Below, one piece after another: positions 15,487 through 23,518 of a stretch of DNA of 32,930 nucleotides (within the stretch, counting starts at the first letter, position 1; every line of letters starts with the position of its first letter). Location of the stretch: contig JUHI01000036.1 of assembly GCA_000799755.1 (NCBI GenBank), forward strand, positions 1-32,930, given 5' to 3'. The DNA comes from Martinezella tropici (lineage in GTDB: Bacteria; Pseudomonadota; Alphaproteobacteria; Rhizobiales; Rhizobiaceae). Under the pieces are notes generated by a model that saw only the letters and a program-made list of their open reading frames with translations, was not told where the DNA came from and did no database searches. The translations under genes were made by a program, and so were the position numbers.

Positions 15487-16098
15487 ATGCAAAATAATTC
15501 GACCAGGTCGCGGGGGCGGCCGCGCAACTTCAACGAGAGCGAAGCGCTGAAAAAAGCGACGCAGATCTTCTGGTCTAAAAGCTACGACGGAGTGGGGATC
15601 GACGATCTCATCGCGGGTATGGGTGTGGGACGGCAAAGCCTCTACTCCGTGTTCGGGGACAAGCGGACGCTCTTCCTGCGCGTCCTTCGGGCTTACGCCG
15701 AGCGAAAAGGCGCCGGCGCTGCGAAAGCGCTCTTCTCGCCACCCGCGCTTCGCGACGCGCTCGCAGGATTCCTGAGGCACGCTGTGGACGCCGCGACCGA
15801 AGAAGGGTCGGTCGCAGGGTGCCTAATGATATGCGTCGCACCCCTCGTAGACGACGCTGAGGTCAGGCAGTTCCTGAAGGACGCAGCAGCTGGCGGCGTG
15901 GCACTCGTGGAACGTCGTTTCTGCGATGGCATCGAAGCGGGCGAAATCCCGTCTGACTTTCCTGTCGCCACGCGCGCGCGCCAAGTCATCGACCTTGCCC
16001 GTGGCCTGACGATGCACGCGCAGTTGGGCGCGCCGCGCAAAGAGCTCCTGAAAGACGCTGAGGAAGCGGCCCGCTTGGTGCTACTGTCCCCGCCTTGA
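15487..16098 (+). CDS. TetR-family transcriptional regulator, 203 aa
   Basis: The N-terminal helix-turn-helix domain is typical: RGRPRNFNESEALKKATQIF, WSKSYDGVGIDDLIAGMGV and GRQSLYSVFGDKRTLFLRVL. The C-terminal ligand domain has GCLMICVAPLVDDAEVRQFL and RRFCDGIEAGEIPSDFP, as in TetR repressors that guard SDR or quinone-oxidoreductase genes. It is divergent from the SDR-SDR-cupin operon across 115 bp and is the probable local repressor. It has cysteines at about residues 112, 116 and 145, which might allow thiol sensing, but that is speculative. Confidence 0.93.
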   Translation: MQNNSTRSRGRPRNFNESEALKKATQIFWSKSYDGVGIDDLIAGMGVGRQSLYSVFGDKRTLFLRVLRAYAERKGAGAAKALFSPPALRDALAGFLRHAVDAATEEGSVAGCLMICVAPLVDDAEVRQFLKDAAAGGVALVERRFCDGIEAGEIPSDFPVATRARQVIDLARGLTMHAQLGAPRKELLKDAEEAARLVLLSPP

Positions 16099-16307
16099 GC
16101 TGCGAGCCGCTAGAAGTTTGGTGCAGGATTGCGTCAAGGTCTTGACCGGCAACTTGCGCTAGCACCGCCTGCGCTGTCCATTCAGACCGGAAGGAGAGCG
16201 TCGGCCGTTTCGATGGCGTCCCAGTGACGCCAATAGTAGTTACCTCAGCCTGCAGGATCAACGGCACCGGAGCGCCGCTGAAGCGATGCCTGCGAAACTT
16301 CCCGCTA

Positions 16308-16688
16308 TCAACGCAGTAAAAAAGCGTTCGAAAGAACTGCATTGTCGGCGTTCAATGGCAAGGAAAGCTGAGGGTATGACGCACATCGTGTGCTGCGTCG
16401 TGAACGGCCGGCATATTCGCAAGATGCTCGCCGCCCGAGCTGTATGCCCTTCAGCGGCAGATCGATCCCGCTCTGTTGGTTCTGTTGCAGAAGAGCGGTG
16501 CCAACCTTTGGATTCCCGAATACCAGAAGGATGGTAGTCTCCAGACACAGACACGCCTCTGCGGCATCGGCTGGGAAATCGATCCGAGAAAAGACCTTCA
16601 TGCCCCGCTCGATCAAGGCTTCGGCCAAACGATCGATCGTCTCGCTGGGAGGGCAAAGGGATTTGGAAATGAGTAGCCCCTCGGTCAC
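16308..16688 (-). pseudogene. DUF302 family protein, damaged at the C-terminus
   Basis: The frame gives LLISKSLCPPSETIDRLAEA, LIERGMKVFSRIDFPADAAE and LLVFGNPKVGTALLQQNQQSGIDLPLKG, a clear DUF302 domain. After LPLKG the usual '(V/A)WEDxxGKVWLxYNDP' segment is absent and the frame continues as unrelated sequence. A partial match (HLANMPAVHDAAHDV) continues in another frame. The GTG start overlaps the end of the aquaporin relic, suggesting an original operon. Probable pseudogene caused by deletion plus frameshift. Confidence 0.65.
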
Positions 16689-17039
16689 ATTGCACCGCCT
16701 TTGGTAGAATGCGGCGCCGCGGCCGCTATCTGGATGCCCTTGATGGGTCGGTCAAACGCAATCCTGATGATCTCAAGAGCCAGAAGCATTCCGACCAACT
16801 GCGCGGCGATGAAGCACGCTTCGGTATGCGGACGCAGAGCCGTTGCCCCGGTTGCATAGATAGCAGCGAAGGTCACAGCAGGATTTGCGTAGGATGCTGA
16901 CGGCGTCGCCAGGATTGCAGCGGTGAGCCACGCCCGAACGGCGAATGGCCCCCGTTTCCCACTTCGCGCTGTGTGCGCAACCAAGCACGATCGTCAGCAG
17001 GCCGGCGGAGGCGGCTACCTCAGTGACAAGCAGTGTCAT
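16685..17039 (-). pseudogene. Aquaporin (MIP family) relic, C-terminal half, frameshifted
   Basis: One frame gives MTLLVTEVAASAGLLTIVLG with CAHSAKWETGAI. A second frame then gives PFAVRAWLTAAILATPSASYANPAVTF and FIAAQLVGMLLALEIIRIAF. These join into the second half of an aquaporin with its NPA box (ANPAVTFA). The first half with the other NPA is absent, and one frameshift near 16945 separates the pieces. The pattern resembles AqpS-type channels that sit in rhizobial arsenic operons. No arsR or arsC is visible here. Confidence 0.75.
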
Positions 17040-17311
17040 GCTTGTGATCTAACCGCCCAGCTCCAAGTATCTGCTCGGACTCTTTTTTTCAGTCGCTACA
17101 GGGCGTCATCGCCGCGGCGCGCAGCACCCCGGGCTCCGATTTGCGTCGTTCGCGAGATTTGGCGGCCTTTCTTGCTCTCGGAGCTCGTCGAGTGTCGGGT
17201 TCCACCATCCCCGGAGCCGCTCGTGTTCTCTGGGCTTTGACCTTTCAGGCCAGGTATGGACGAGTTCATCAATGGTAGGCTCGCTCCAGTCGCTACCCCC
17301 TCAAAGAAAAC

Positions 17312-17368
17312 TTGACATTAAGGGCATATGCTCCTATATCAATTGCCATCGAGGGTATATGCTCTTAT
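17312..17368 (+). promoter_or_regulatory. Sigma70-like promoter with two operator-like repeats before the NmrA operon
   Basis: TTGACA (17312-17317), a 17-bp spacer and TATATC (17335-17340) form a good promoter. The spacer contains AGGGCATATGCTCCTAT (17321-17337) with the palindrome GCATATGC, and a near copy AGGGTATATGCTCTTAT follows at 17352-17368, 31 bp downstream. Both positions would block transcription if occupied. The operon's own MarR is the natural candidate. Confidence 0.75.
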
Positions 17369-17382
17369 TTATTGGAGAATTG

Positions 17383-18270
17383 ATGATGAGTGAAGAAGCA
17401 AACATTCTAGTCAGTGGTGCAACCGGGCGGACCGGGGGCGCGGCGATCGACGAGTTACTGAAGATGGGCCACAAGGTTCGAGCTTATGTGCGCTCGAATG
17501 ACGACCGCGCAGAAGCCCTGCGCAGCTGGGGTGTCGAAATCGCCGTTGGCGACTTTACGGACATCGACCAAATCCGTTCGGCAATGGAAGGTATCAAGTC
17601 AGCCTATTTCCTGCATCCGATCACACCGGGAATCCTGGGTGCCGCCGCGTACTTCGCACAAGCAGCAAAGGAAGCGGGCGTTACCTCGATCGTCAACATG
17701 TCACAGATTTCAGCGCGTCGGGAGTCGACCAGTCATGCGGCCCAGGATCACTGGATCTCGGAGCGCGTCTTTGACTGGTCGGGTATCGCGACGACCCATC
17801 TGAGGCCGACGTTCTTCGCCGACTGGCTTGTATATCCACACTTCGCGAAGGAAATCTGGGCCTCGAAGAAGATCGAGTTCCCGTTCGAGAACGGTCGCCA
17901 TGCGCCGATCAGCTCCGATGACCAGGGCCGCGTGATCGCTCATCTGCTGGCAAAGCCCGAAGGTCACGGCGGCAAAATCTATACGCTTCATGGCCCGGTG
18001 GAAATGAACCATACCGAGATCGCCGCCGCGATGAGCGACGCTCTCGGCGCGAAGATCGAATACGCGCCGACCTCGATTGAGACCTTCAAGGACAAGATGG
18101 AGAACCTGTACCAGTTTCCGCCCTTCCTGGTGCAGCATCTCGTCGAGGTCGCGCAGAATTATCGCGAAGGCATCTTCGCCGGTACCAACGACGTCGTCGA
18201 GCGCCTGACGGGAACGCCCGCTCTATCGGTTCCGGAATTCATCGCCAAGTATCGCAACGCCTTCCATTGA
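17383..18270 (+). CDS. NmrA-like NAD(P)-binding protein, 295 aa
   Basis: The frame opens further upstream, but the promoter and ribosome binding site (TTGGAG) place the start at ATG 17383 or the next ATG at 17386. The Rossmann loop GATGRTGG is at 12-19. It is followed by VRAYVRSNDDRAEALRSWGVEIAVGDFTD, the NmrA/QorB pattern, and PTFFADWLVYP and TLHGPVEMNHTEIAAAMSDAL further on. Such proteins are quinone reductases or redox sensors. It leads the MarR module, with NTF2-like, SDR and marR genes following at 21, 65 and 79 bp. Its role in quinone or electrophile reduction is inference. Confidence 0.9.
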   Translation: MMSEEANILVSGATGRTGGAAIDELLKMGHKVRAYVRSNDDRAEALRSWGVEIAVGDFTDIDQIRSAMEGIKSAYFLHPITPGILGAAAYFAQAAKEAGVTSIVNMSQISARRESTSHAAQDHWISERVFDWSGIATTHLRPTFFADWLVYPHFAKEIWASKKIEFPFENGRHAPISSDDQGRVIAHLLAKPEGHGGKIYTLHGPVEMNHTEIAAAMSDALGAKIEYAPTSIETFKDKMENLYQFPPFLVQHLVEVAQNYREGIFAGTNDVVERLTGTPALSVPEFIAKYRNAFH

Positions 18271-18291
18271 GACGAACTGGGGAGAACGATA

Positions 18292-18666
18292 ATGTCCAAC
18301 ACGCATGAAGAACGACATCCCTTCCTCGACGATCTGAGCGAGGATGCGGAGCTTATCAGCTCCGTCCTGCGCGGCCCGGTGGTGGGTCGTGAGACGATCC
18401 GCAAAGTCGTGGACGCTGTGGGAACATTCTACGTCGAGCAGAACCCGACCTTTATCGGCACTGTCGGCTCGCGGACACTTCTCGAATACGAAGCGAGGTT
18501 GACGGGCGGCGAACGCCTCAACGCGGTCGCCGTCATCGATCGCGATCCGGACGGGGCCGTCCCGAGGGTCAGTGTGCGCATGGGTCCTGTCGACGCCGTC
18601 GTGGCCCTCGCCAACAGCCTTCGAACAGCGCTTTCCGGTCAATTACCCGAAGAGCTTTTTCTTTGA
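18292..18666 (+). CDS. NTF2/SnoaL-like small protein, 124 aa
   Basis: The ATG follows GGGGAGA. The sequence has the NTF2-like order: FLDDLSEDAELISSVLRGPVV, VGRETIRKVVDAVGTFY, FIGTVGSRTLLEYEARLTGG and LNAVAVIDRDPDGAVPRVSVRMGP. The LRGPVVGRETI pattern is common in small proteins found beside NmrA or SDR genes. No enzymatic residue set is obvious. It is the second gene of the MarR module, 21 bp after the NmrA gene, and its stop lies 65 bp before the SDR. This mirrors the SDR plus NTF2 pairing at 5975-7073. Confidence 0.85.
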   Translation: MSNTHEERHPFLDDLSEDAELISSVLRGPVVGRETIRKVVDAVGTFYVEQNPTFIGTVGSRTLLEYEARLTGGERLNAVAVIDRDPDGAVPRVSVRMGPVDAVVALANSLRTALSGQLPEELFL

Positions 18667-18731
18667 ACCCACGCTCCTCGATCTCCGAGACGGGGACGAG
18701 GCGAACATCTAGTCAATCAAGGAGACGTGTC

Positions 18732-19448
18732 ATGGAAATCAGGAATGCAACTGTCTTCGTCACCGGTGCCAATCGCGGTCTGGGCCTCGCCTTTGCCCGG
18801 GAGGCGGTCCGTCGCGGCGCGAAGAAGGTTTATGCCGGCATGCGCAACACGAGCGGTTTCGACGAGCCGGGCGTCGTCCCGATCCGCATCGACGTCACCG
18901 ATGACGCAACGATCGCAACGGCGGCCGAGATCGCAGCGGATACCACGGTCCTGATCAACAATGCCGGCATCGCGGCTCTGATCGAAAATCCTCTGGCTGC
19001 GGACTTTGAAAGCCAGTCGAAGGCGCTGTTCGACACCAACTACTATGGTCTGGCGCGGGTCACCCAGGCGTTTGAGCCCGCCCTGTCGAAGCAGCCCAAG
19101 GCGGCGATTATCAACGTCCTGTCGGACATCGTATGGCTGCCGCGCCCCTACCTGACGCCGTATGCCGCGTCCAAGGCCGCCGCCTGGAGCTACACCAACC
19201 AGTTGCGATTCCACCTCGTCGACCGCGGCATCCAGGTTCTCGGACTTCATGTCGGGTTTCTCGACACCGATTTGACGAACGGTATCGACGTGCCGAAGAC
19301 CAATCCCACCGACGTTGCCACCCAGACCTATGATGCGCTTGCCGAAGGGAAAAACGAGATCATGGCAGACAAGGGGACGGTTCTGCTAAAGAGCACGCTC
19401 GCCGACGAGGTGCCGGGCTACATCTCGCCTCCGCCCGGATTGTTTTGA
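18732..19448 (+). CDS. SDR family oxidoreductase, 238 aa
   Basis: I choose ATG 18732, which follows AAGGAG, over the longer open frame. TGANRGLG is at residues 11-18, NNAG at 76-79, Ser131, Tyr144 and Lys148 (YAASK). The sequence VLSDIVWLPRPYLTPYAASKAAAWSYTNQL resembles SDRs of the CsgA/CsgA-like and sniffer type. It has a slightly short C-terminus ending PPPGLF. Third gene of the MarR module. Substrate unknown. Confidence 0.92.
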   Translation: MEIRNATVFVTGANRGLGLAFAREAVRRGAKKVYAGMRNTSGFDEPGVVPIRIDVTDDATIATAAEIAADTTVLINNAGIAALIENPLAADFESQSKALFDTNYYGLARVTQAFEPALSKQPKAAIINVLSDIVWLPRPYLTPYAASKAAAWSYTNQLRFHLVDRGIQVLGLHVGFLDTDLTNGIDVPKTNPTDVATQTYDALAEGKNEIMADKGTVLLKSTLADEVPGYISPPPGLF

Positions 19449-19527
19449 ACCTCGAAGCCTGACGAATGCTTGGCGTCTTCCGCAATCTGCGTGAAGACGC
19501 CGCTGTATTGGAGTGAAAGGAACGACA

Positions 19528-19986
19528 ATGCTGTCGACAAACCAACCCCTGGGAATCGACCAATGCAACTGCAACGCCATGCGAAGAGCAAGCCGGCAGA
19601 TCACCCGTCTGTACGACGCCCACCTTCAGCCGGTCGGCTTGCGCATCACGCAGTTTCTCATCCTCGCCGCCCTCGCAGAGGCGAAAAGCGCCACCGTCAA
19701 TATGTTGGCCGAGCGGCTCGACGTGGAACGTACAGCCATGGGAAAGATGGTCGGTACATTGGAGAGGGACGGCTTCGTTACGATGAAGCCCTCGCCCACG
19801 GACGGCCGCTATCGGGTCATTGAGCTGACCCTTGAAGGCGATGCCCTGCACGAAGAGGCATCGCCTCTCTGGAATGCGGCGCAGGTGGAGTTTGCGAAGC
19901 TCAACGGTGCGAAGAGTGTCGCCACCCTCAGGAAGGAACTGGACGCCATCGTCGTCGAGGACGGGGTCGAGCGTCCAGATGCTTGA
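19528..19986 (+). CDS. MarR-family transcriptional regulator with N-terminal Cys pair, 152 aa
   Basis: ATG 19528 follows AAAGGAA. The protein has a winged helix-turn-helix (RITQFLILAALAEAKSATVN, MLAERLDVERTAMGKMVGTLERDGFV, then the wing SPTDGRYRVIELT). Residues 13 and 15 are cysteines (QCNCNAMRRASRQITRLYD). This N-terminal Cys position is shared by many MarR proteins near NmrA/SDR genes and may sense oxidants or quinones. That role is inferred. It is the last gene of the operon, and its likely sites are the paired repeats at 17321-17368, giving autorepression. Confidence 0.92.
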   Translation: MLSTNQPLGIDQCNCNAMRRASRQITRLYDAHLQPVGLRITQFLILAALAEAKSATVNMLAERLDVERTAMGKMVGTLERDGFVTMKPSPTDGRYRVIELTLEGDALHEEASPLWNAAQVEFAKLNGAKSVATLRKELDAIVVEDGVERPDA

Positions 19987-20163
19987 TCGCACCGCCGGCA
20001 TTGCCGGTCTTGTCACTCTGTCGCTGCCGTAGAGCTCGAACTCGAACCCCGTGGCATAAAAAGACTGGAGACCTCAACGTCGCCTGCGACTTCAAGTGCT
20101 GTTTGCATTAGTCGCACCAGAGTCGTCGTGTGGTCCATATCTGGTTCCGTGCGGCAGCGCGGT

Positions 20164-20560
20164 CTAGCCGAGTGTCTTCGACACCACGTCGTTCGACGCT
20201 CTGATGACGGCCTGAACATAAGACAGGTCGCGGAGGTGTTCGCTTGGAAGGATGGCATGCGCATTGTTGTTGAACATCGCTCCGCTGCGGCCATCGATCT
20301 CCAGAGACACGAGAAGCGGCGTCAGCCCCCGGAGAACTGCAGAAGCATCTTCGACAGGAAGATATTTGCACGAATACCAGTCTTCACGGAGTCTGGGTTT
20401 AGCCCGAGCACGTCGATCCGCGGGAACCGCCGCGCAATGTCGAGCACCGGGCCCTCGTTGCCAGCGACGGTGTTCATGTTCGCCTTCATGCGCCCGTAGC
20501 TCCTCTCAGAGTTCAGATCGTCAACGTTCGCCTTCTGGCCAGACCCTGGAAAATCCATCA
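20164..20560 (-). pseudogene. C-terminal relic of an SDR, frameshifted
   Basis: One frame reads DDLNSERSYGRMKANMNTVA, then RRFPRIDVLGLNPDSVKTGIRAN. A second frame, to the TAG at 20164-20166, reads LTPLLVSLEIDGRSGAMFNN, then ILPSEHLRDLSYVQAVIRAS. Together they look like the C-terminal half of an SDR with the LNPGxxKTxIRAN loop and a '(L/S)PEIDGRSGAMFN' tail. The Rossmann half is absent. At least one frameshift lies near 20330. Pseudogene. Confidence 0.7.
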
Positions 20561-20823
20561 CAAGGCATCAAAAAAACATGAAGCTCATCAATATAAGGAC
20601 GACTACTTGCTACTCGCCGGCGAGCTACTGCACGCGCTGAAATGCCCACATTGCCGGTGTGTCTCCTACGGGTGCCCGCTTGCAATGGCGAAAGACCGCC
20701 CTATCAGGGCAATTTCCAAGCCGCACTGGAACGCATTGAGAGAAACGCTAGTTTGTACGATACTGGACGATTGGTTCGAGGGCTTGAAGCAGAGCCGCTA
20801 TCCTCTCTTGGAGATCAGGCATC

Positions 20824-21189
20824 ATGCGCTCACTCCCTGTCACTGTATTGGTTGTCGAAGACGAGGCGCTCATAGGGTTGGCGATCGCAGACGAACTCGA
20901 GGATCAAGGTTTCGTCGTCTTCTCGGCCAGTAGTGCTGACGACGCCATCAAATTGATCGAACGTCATCCCGAAATCGCGGTTGTTTTTACCGATATCGAT
21001 ATGCCGGGGACCATGGATGGTATAAAGCTTGCAGCCTTCGTGCGAGATCGCTGGCCGCCCATTAAGATCATTGTCACGTCAGGGCGAGTTAATCCTAAAG
21101 GTAGTTTAGCCGAAGACATACCATTTCTCGCAAAGCCATACGACCATGCGACTGTGGTGGGAACGATACGCGGCTTGATGTCTCTTTGA
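20824..21189 (+). CDS. Single-domain response regulator (CheY-like receiver), 121 aa
   Basis: A lone receiver domain: acidic pair Glu12-Asp13 in VVEDEALIG, phospho-acceptor Asp57 in FTDIDMPG, Thr/Ser in IVTSGR and Lys104 in FLAKPYD. No output domain follows. In rhizobia such receivers often pair with HWE or HisKA_2 kinases. The neighbour on the opposite strand is a damaged HWE kinase, which is the natural partner. If that kinase is dead, the receiver may be orphaned. The ATG is preceded by GGAGATCAGG at slightly long spacing. Confidence 0.92.
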   Translation: MRSLPVTVLVVEDEALIGLAIADELEDQGFVVFSASSADDAIKLIERHPEIAVVFTDIDMPGTMDGIKLAAFVRDRWPPIKIIVTSGRVNPKGSLAEDIPFLAKPYDHATVVGTIRGLMSL

Positions 21190-21293
21190 GCAACGCAGTT
21201 AAGAGCAGCGGGTTGGTTTCTCTTGATGCACGCTTAATACCCGGATGACGGGCGTCGGCGGCCTACGCTCTCATGTAGGCATCCGCTCCGAAT

Positions 21294-22289
21294 TCAGGAC
21301 GCTAATGCGGCTTCGCTCATCCGGATCTTGATAACGACGCCGCCGGCGGTCCAATCATCCCCGATACTACCGCGGAACTGGCCAGCAATCGTGCGCTGAA
21401 CGAGTTTGCTGCCGACACCGCTCGAACGCCAAGCGGGGTCGTCGACGGGTCCGCCGTGTTCGGCCCAGACGATGTCAATCAAACCATCATCTACAGTACC
21501 GGAGACATCCAGAAGGCCAGCGTCGGTCGAGAGCACGCCGTACTTCAGGGAATTCGTCGCCAGTTCATGAATGACCAACGCGAGACCGCTGGCCGACTTT
21601 TCTCCGAGACCCATGCGAGGAACAGCAACACGGACCCTCCCTGCGAACGCGCCGGCATTATCATATGGCGCCCACAGGACCGAGAATATGTCTCCAAGCA
21701 GCGCTGCCCGCCCCTCGCCATCGGGTAGAGGTCGCACAAGGTCATGGGCACGGCCAAGCGCGGTTAGTCGCTCGGTCAGCTGGCACACCCTCTCTTCCTT
21801 TGTTCCTGTCGATCATCACGTCATCGCCGTCAGGCCTGACGCAAGGGCCAGGAGGTTCTTGACGCAATGGCTTATCTCGCCGGCAAGAAGTTCATGATCT
21901 GCCTCGGCCTGCTTGCGCCCGGTGACATCGAGGAAGATGCCTGTCATCTTGCGTGCCTCGATGTCGCGGCCCTTCTCCTGCCCTCGTGCAGAGACCCAAC
22001 TGACCTGTTTGGCCTCTGTCAAAATACGAAAATCGATCTCGAACGGCCCGTCGGTAGCGCGCATTGCGGCAAATGCGGTCCGAACCCGATCACGGTCGGC
22101 CGGATGAATTTTTGCGGAGAGGTCTTCAAAGGTCAAGGCGCCTTTTCGAGGGACATCCCACATCTGGTATGCTATCGCGTCCATCAAAAATGTATCGTTG
22201 TCGATTGTCCACGGCCATAAGGCAACACCCGCAGATCTTACCGCGCGTCTCAGCTCTTCCGCAGTCCATTCCAGTTGGAACGAAGCCAT
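21294..22289 (-). pseudogene. PAS-HWE sensor histidine kinase interrupted by two consecutive in-frame TGA codons
   Basis: Bases 22289-21819 encode a PAS domain (IHPADRDRVRTAFAAMRATD, FEIDFRILTEAKQVSW, MTGIFLDVTGRK) and the start of an HWE kinase, LLAGEISHCVKNLLALASGL with phospho-His141. Then come TGA TGA (21818-21813). The same frame resumes as STGTKEERVCQLTERLTALG and continues with LVIHELATNSLKYG (N box) and IVWAEHGGP (the W-x-E motif), ending at 21294. Because the frame is kept, only two substitutions or a tiny replacement in a codon pair is needed. The kinase is probably non-functional unless read through or split. Confidence 0.85.
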
Positions 22290-22394
22290 ATCAGGCTAAA
22301 GCACCTTCGACGACAGCGCTAATCGTACTGGTCCATCTATTCGAAACCTCATGGAGTCGCAGAAAAAGCATTTTCGTGCCAAACACCACTACGG

Positions 22395-22967
22395 TCAGTC
22401 CGCGTAGTCACGGTCGAGATCCCGGAGAGCGACACTGATCTCATCGATCGTAACCGGTTCGGGCGTTCCTGGAATGTGACGGAATGCCGGGTTCGAACCG
22501 ACTGCTTAGTAGTCTGAAGCCCATGCCGCCAGGATCGTCCGCTTGTCATCGACGGACAGTGCCCGCGCTTGCAATACATCTCGTGGACGTTTCAGTCGAA
22601 GGCCGGGAAGCAGCACCAATGGTCCCATCGCCGTTGCGGTGCCGGCGATCTCGTGCAACTTTTCGCGTATCATCGCAGCCTCACCGGATGTGCGGATCTC
22701 TGTCCTGGCGACGATGACATCGGTATCCGGGGCCAACAGATCATGCTTGTCGACAAAGGCCGCAAACAGGCCGCGCGCCGTTTCCGCTTCGATTTCGCCG
22801 CGGAGCGCTGCTTGACATGCCTTCAGAGCAACGGAATGAGCCGTGTCCCTGAATGACACCGGCCACTCGACCAGATGTCGATAGGCATCCATCACGGAAC
22901 GAACTTCTGCAGGAAAGCCCAGGCCGACAAGAATGGTGACAGGTTTTCTGAACATATCGGGTTTCAT
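22395..22967 (-). pseudogene. DUF982-like protein with an internal TAA stop
   Basis: The frame from 22967 encodes KPVTILVGLGFPAEVRSVMD, AYRHLVEWPVSFRDTAHSVA and KACQAALRGEIEAETARGLF, a DUF982-like domain. A linker follows, then PRDVLQARALSVDDKRTILAAWASDY and a TAA at 22508-22506. The same frame continues as AVGSNPAFRHIPGTPEPVTIDEI, then SVALRDLDRDYAD, to a TGA at 22397-22395. The second half fits a small rhizobial domain, '(M)DVL..  LS..EKR.ILASWASDA.AV...P.LR.LPG', that spans the TAA, so the stop breaks a known unit. Probably a Tyr codon changed to TAA. Confidence 0.75.
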
Positions 22968-23042
22968 CGCTCTCTCCTTCCCAACCCGGAATGTTGACGG
23001 GCGCCACCGCGGTGGCGCTCTTGGACCTAGTGGACTTAGAGA

Positions 23043-23516
23043 TCAAGCCGCCTTCTGCGCTTCGATCTGCGCCGGAGCGACAGATGTCAAGGCAGGGCTG
23101 GTCTGGATCGAGATCTTGCGCGGCTTCAGTGCCTCGGGGATCTCACGGACGAGCTCGATCGACAGGAGACCATTGCTGAGATCAGCCCCATTGACCCGCA
23201 CATGATCGGCAAGTTCGAACCGGTGTTCGAACGGGCGACCGGCGATGCCGCGATGCAGATAGCCATCTGCCGAAACTTCCTGCTTCTTGCCGGTGACGGT
23301 CAGCAGATTGGATTGGAAACTGACGTCGAGATCGTCCTGGGCAAAGCCTGCCACCGCGATCGAGATGCGGTATGAGTCGTCGCCAGTTTTGACGATATCA
23401 TAAGGCGGCCAATCGTTGGTCGAACGGGCGCGCTGGGCGTTTTCCAGAAGATTGAAGATCCGGTCGAAACCAACGCTCGAGCGGTAGAGAGGTGCGTAGT
23501 CGTAAGATGTTGCCAT
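23043..23516 (-). CDS. hsp20: Small heat shock protein, Hsp20 (IbpA-like), 157 aa
   Basis: The alpha-crystallin domain runs from PPYDIVKTGDDSYRISIAVA through FAQDDLDVSFQSNLLTVTGK to GIAGRPFEHRFELADHVRV and ends GLLSIELVREIPEALKPRKI. The L-S-I-E-L strand and conserved A-x-x-x-G-L motif fit IbpA-like chaperones that hold unfolded proteins. Two ATGs are possible; 23516 is eight bases after AGGAGG, while 23522 is inside the thermometer hairpin and too close. It is preceded by a ROSE-like leader, so translation should rise with temperature. Confidence 0.95.
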   Translation of the reverse strand: MATSYDYAPLYRSSVGFDRIFNLLENAQRARSTNDWPPYDIVKTGDDSYRISIAVAGFAQDDLDVSFQSNLLTVTGKKQEVSADGYLHRGIAGRPFEHRFELADHVRVNGADLSNGLLSIELVREIPEALKPRKISIQTSPALTSVAPAQIEAQKAA

Positions 23517-23518
23517 AG

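Noticed and set aside
20642..20875. A 77-aa plus-strand frame before the response regulator (NFQAALERIERNASLYDTGR)
   Set aside because: One part looks protein-like, but it overlaps the receiver start, lacks a ribosome binding site and has a frame-shifted look. It may be a remnant; too weak to list.
21813..22508. Stop-codon reassignment or suppression as an explanation for the in-frame stops
   Set aside because: The interrupted genes use different stops (TGA TGA, and TAA), and other genes nearby carry frameshifts, so ordinary decay is simpler.
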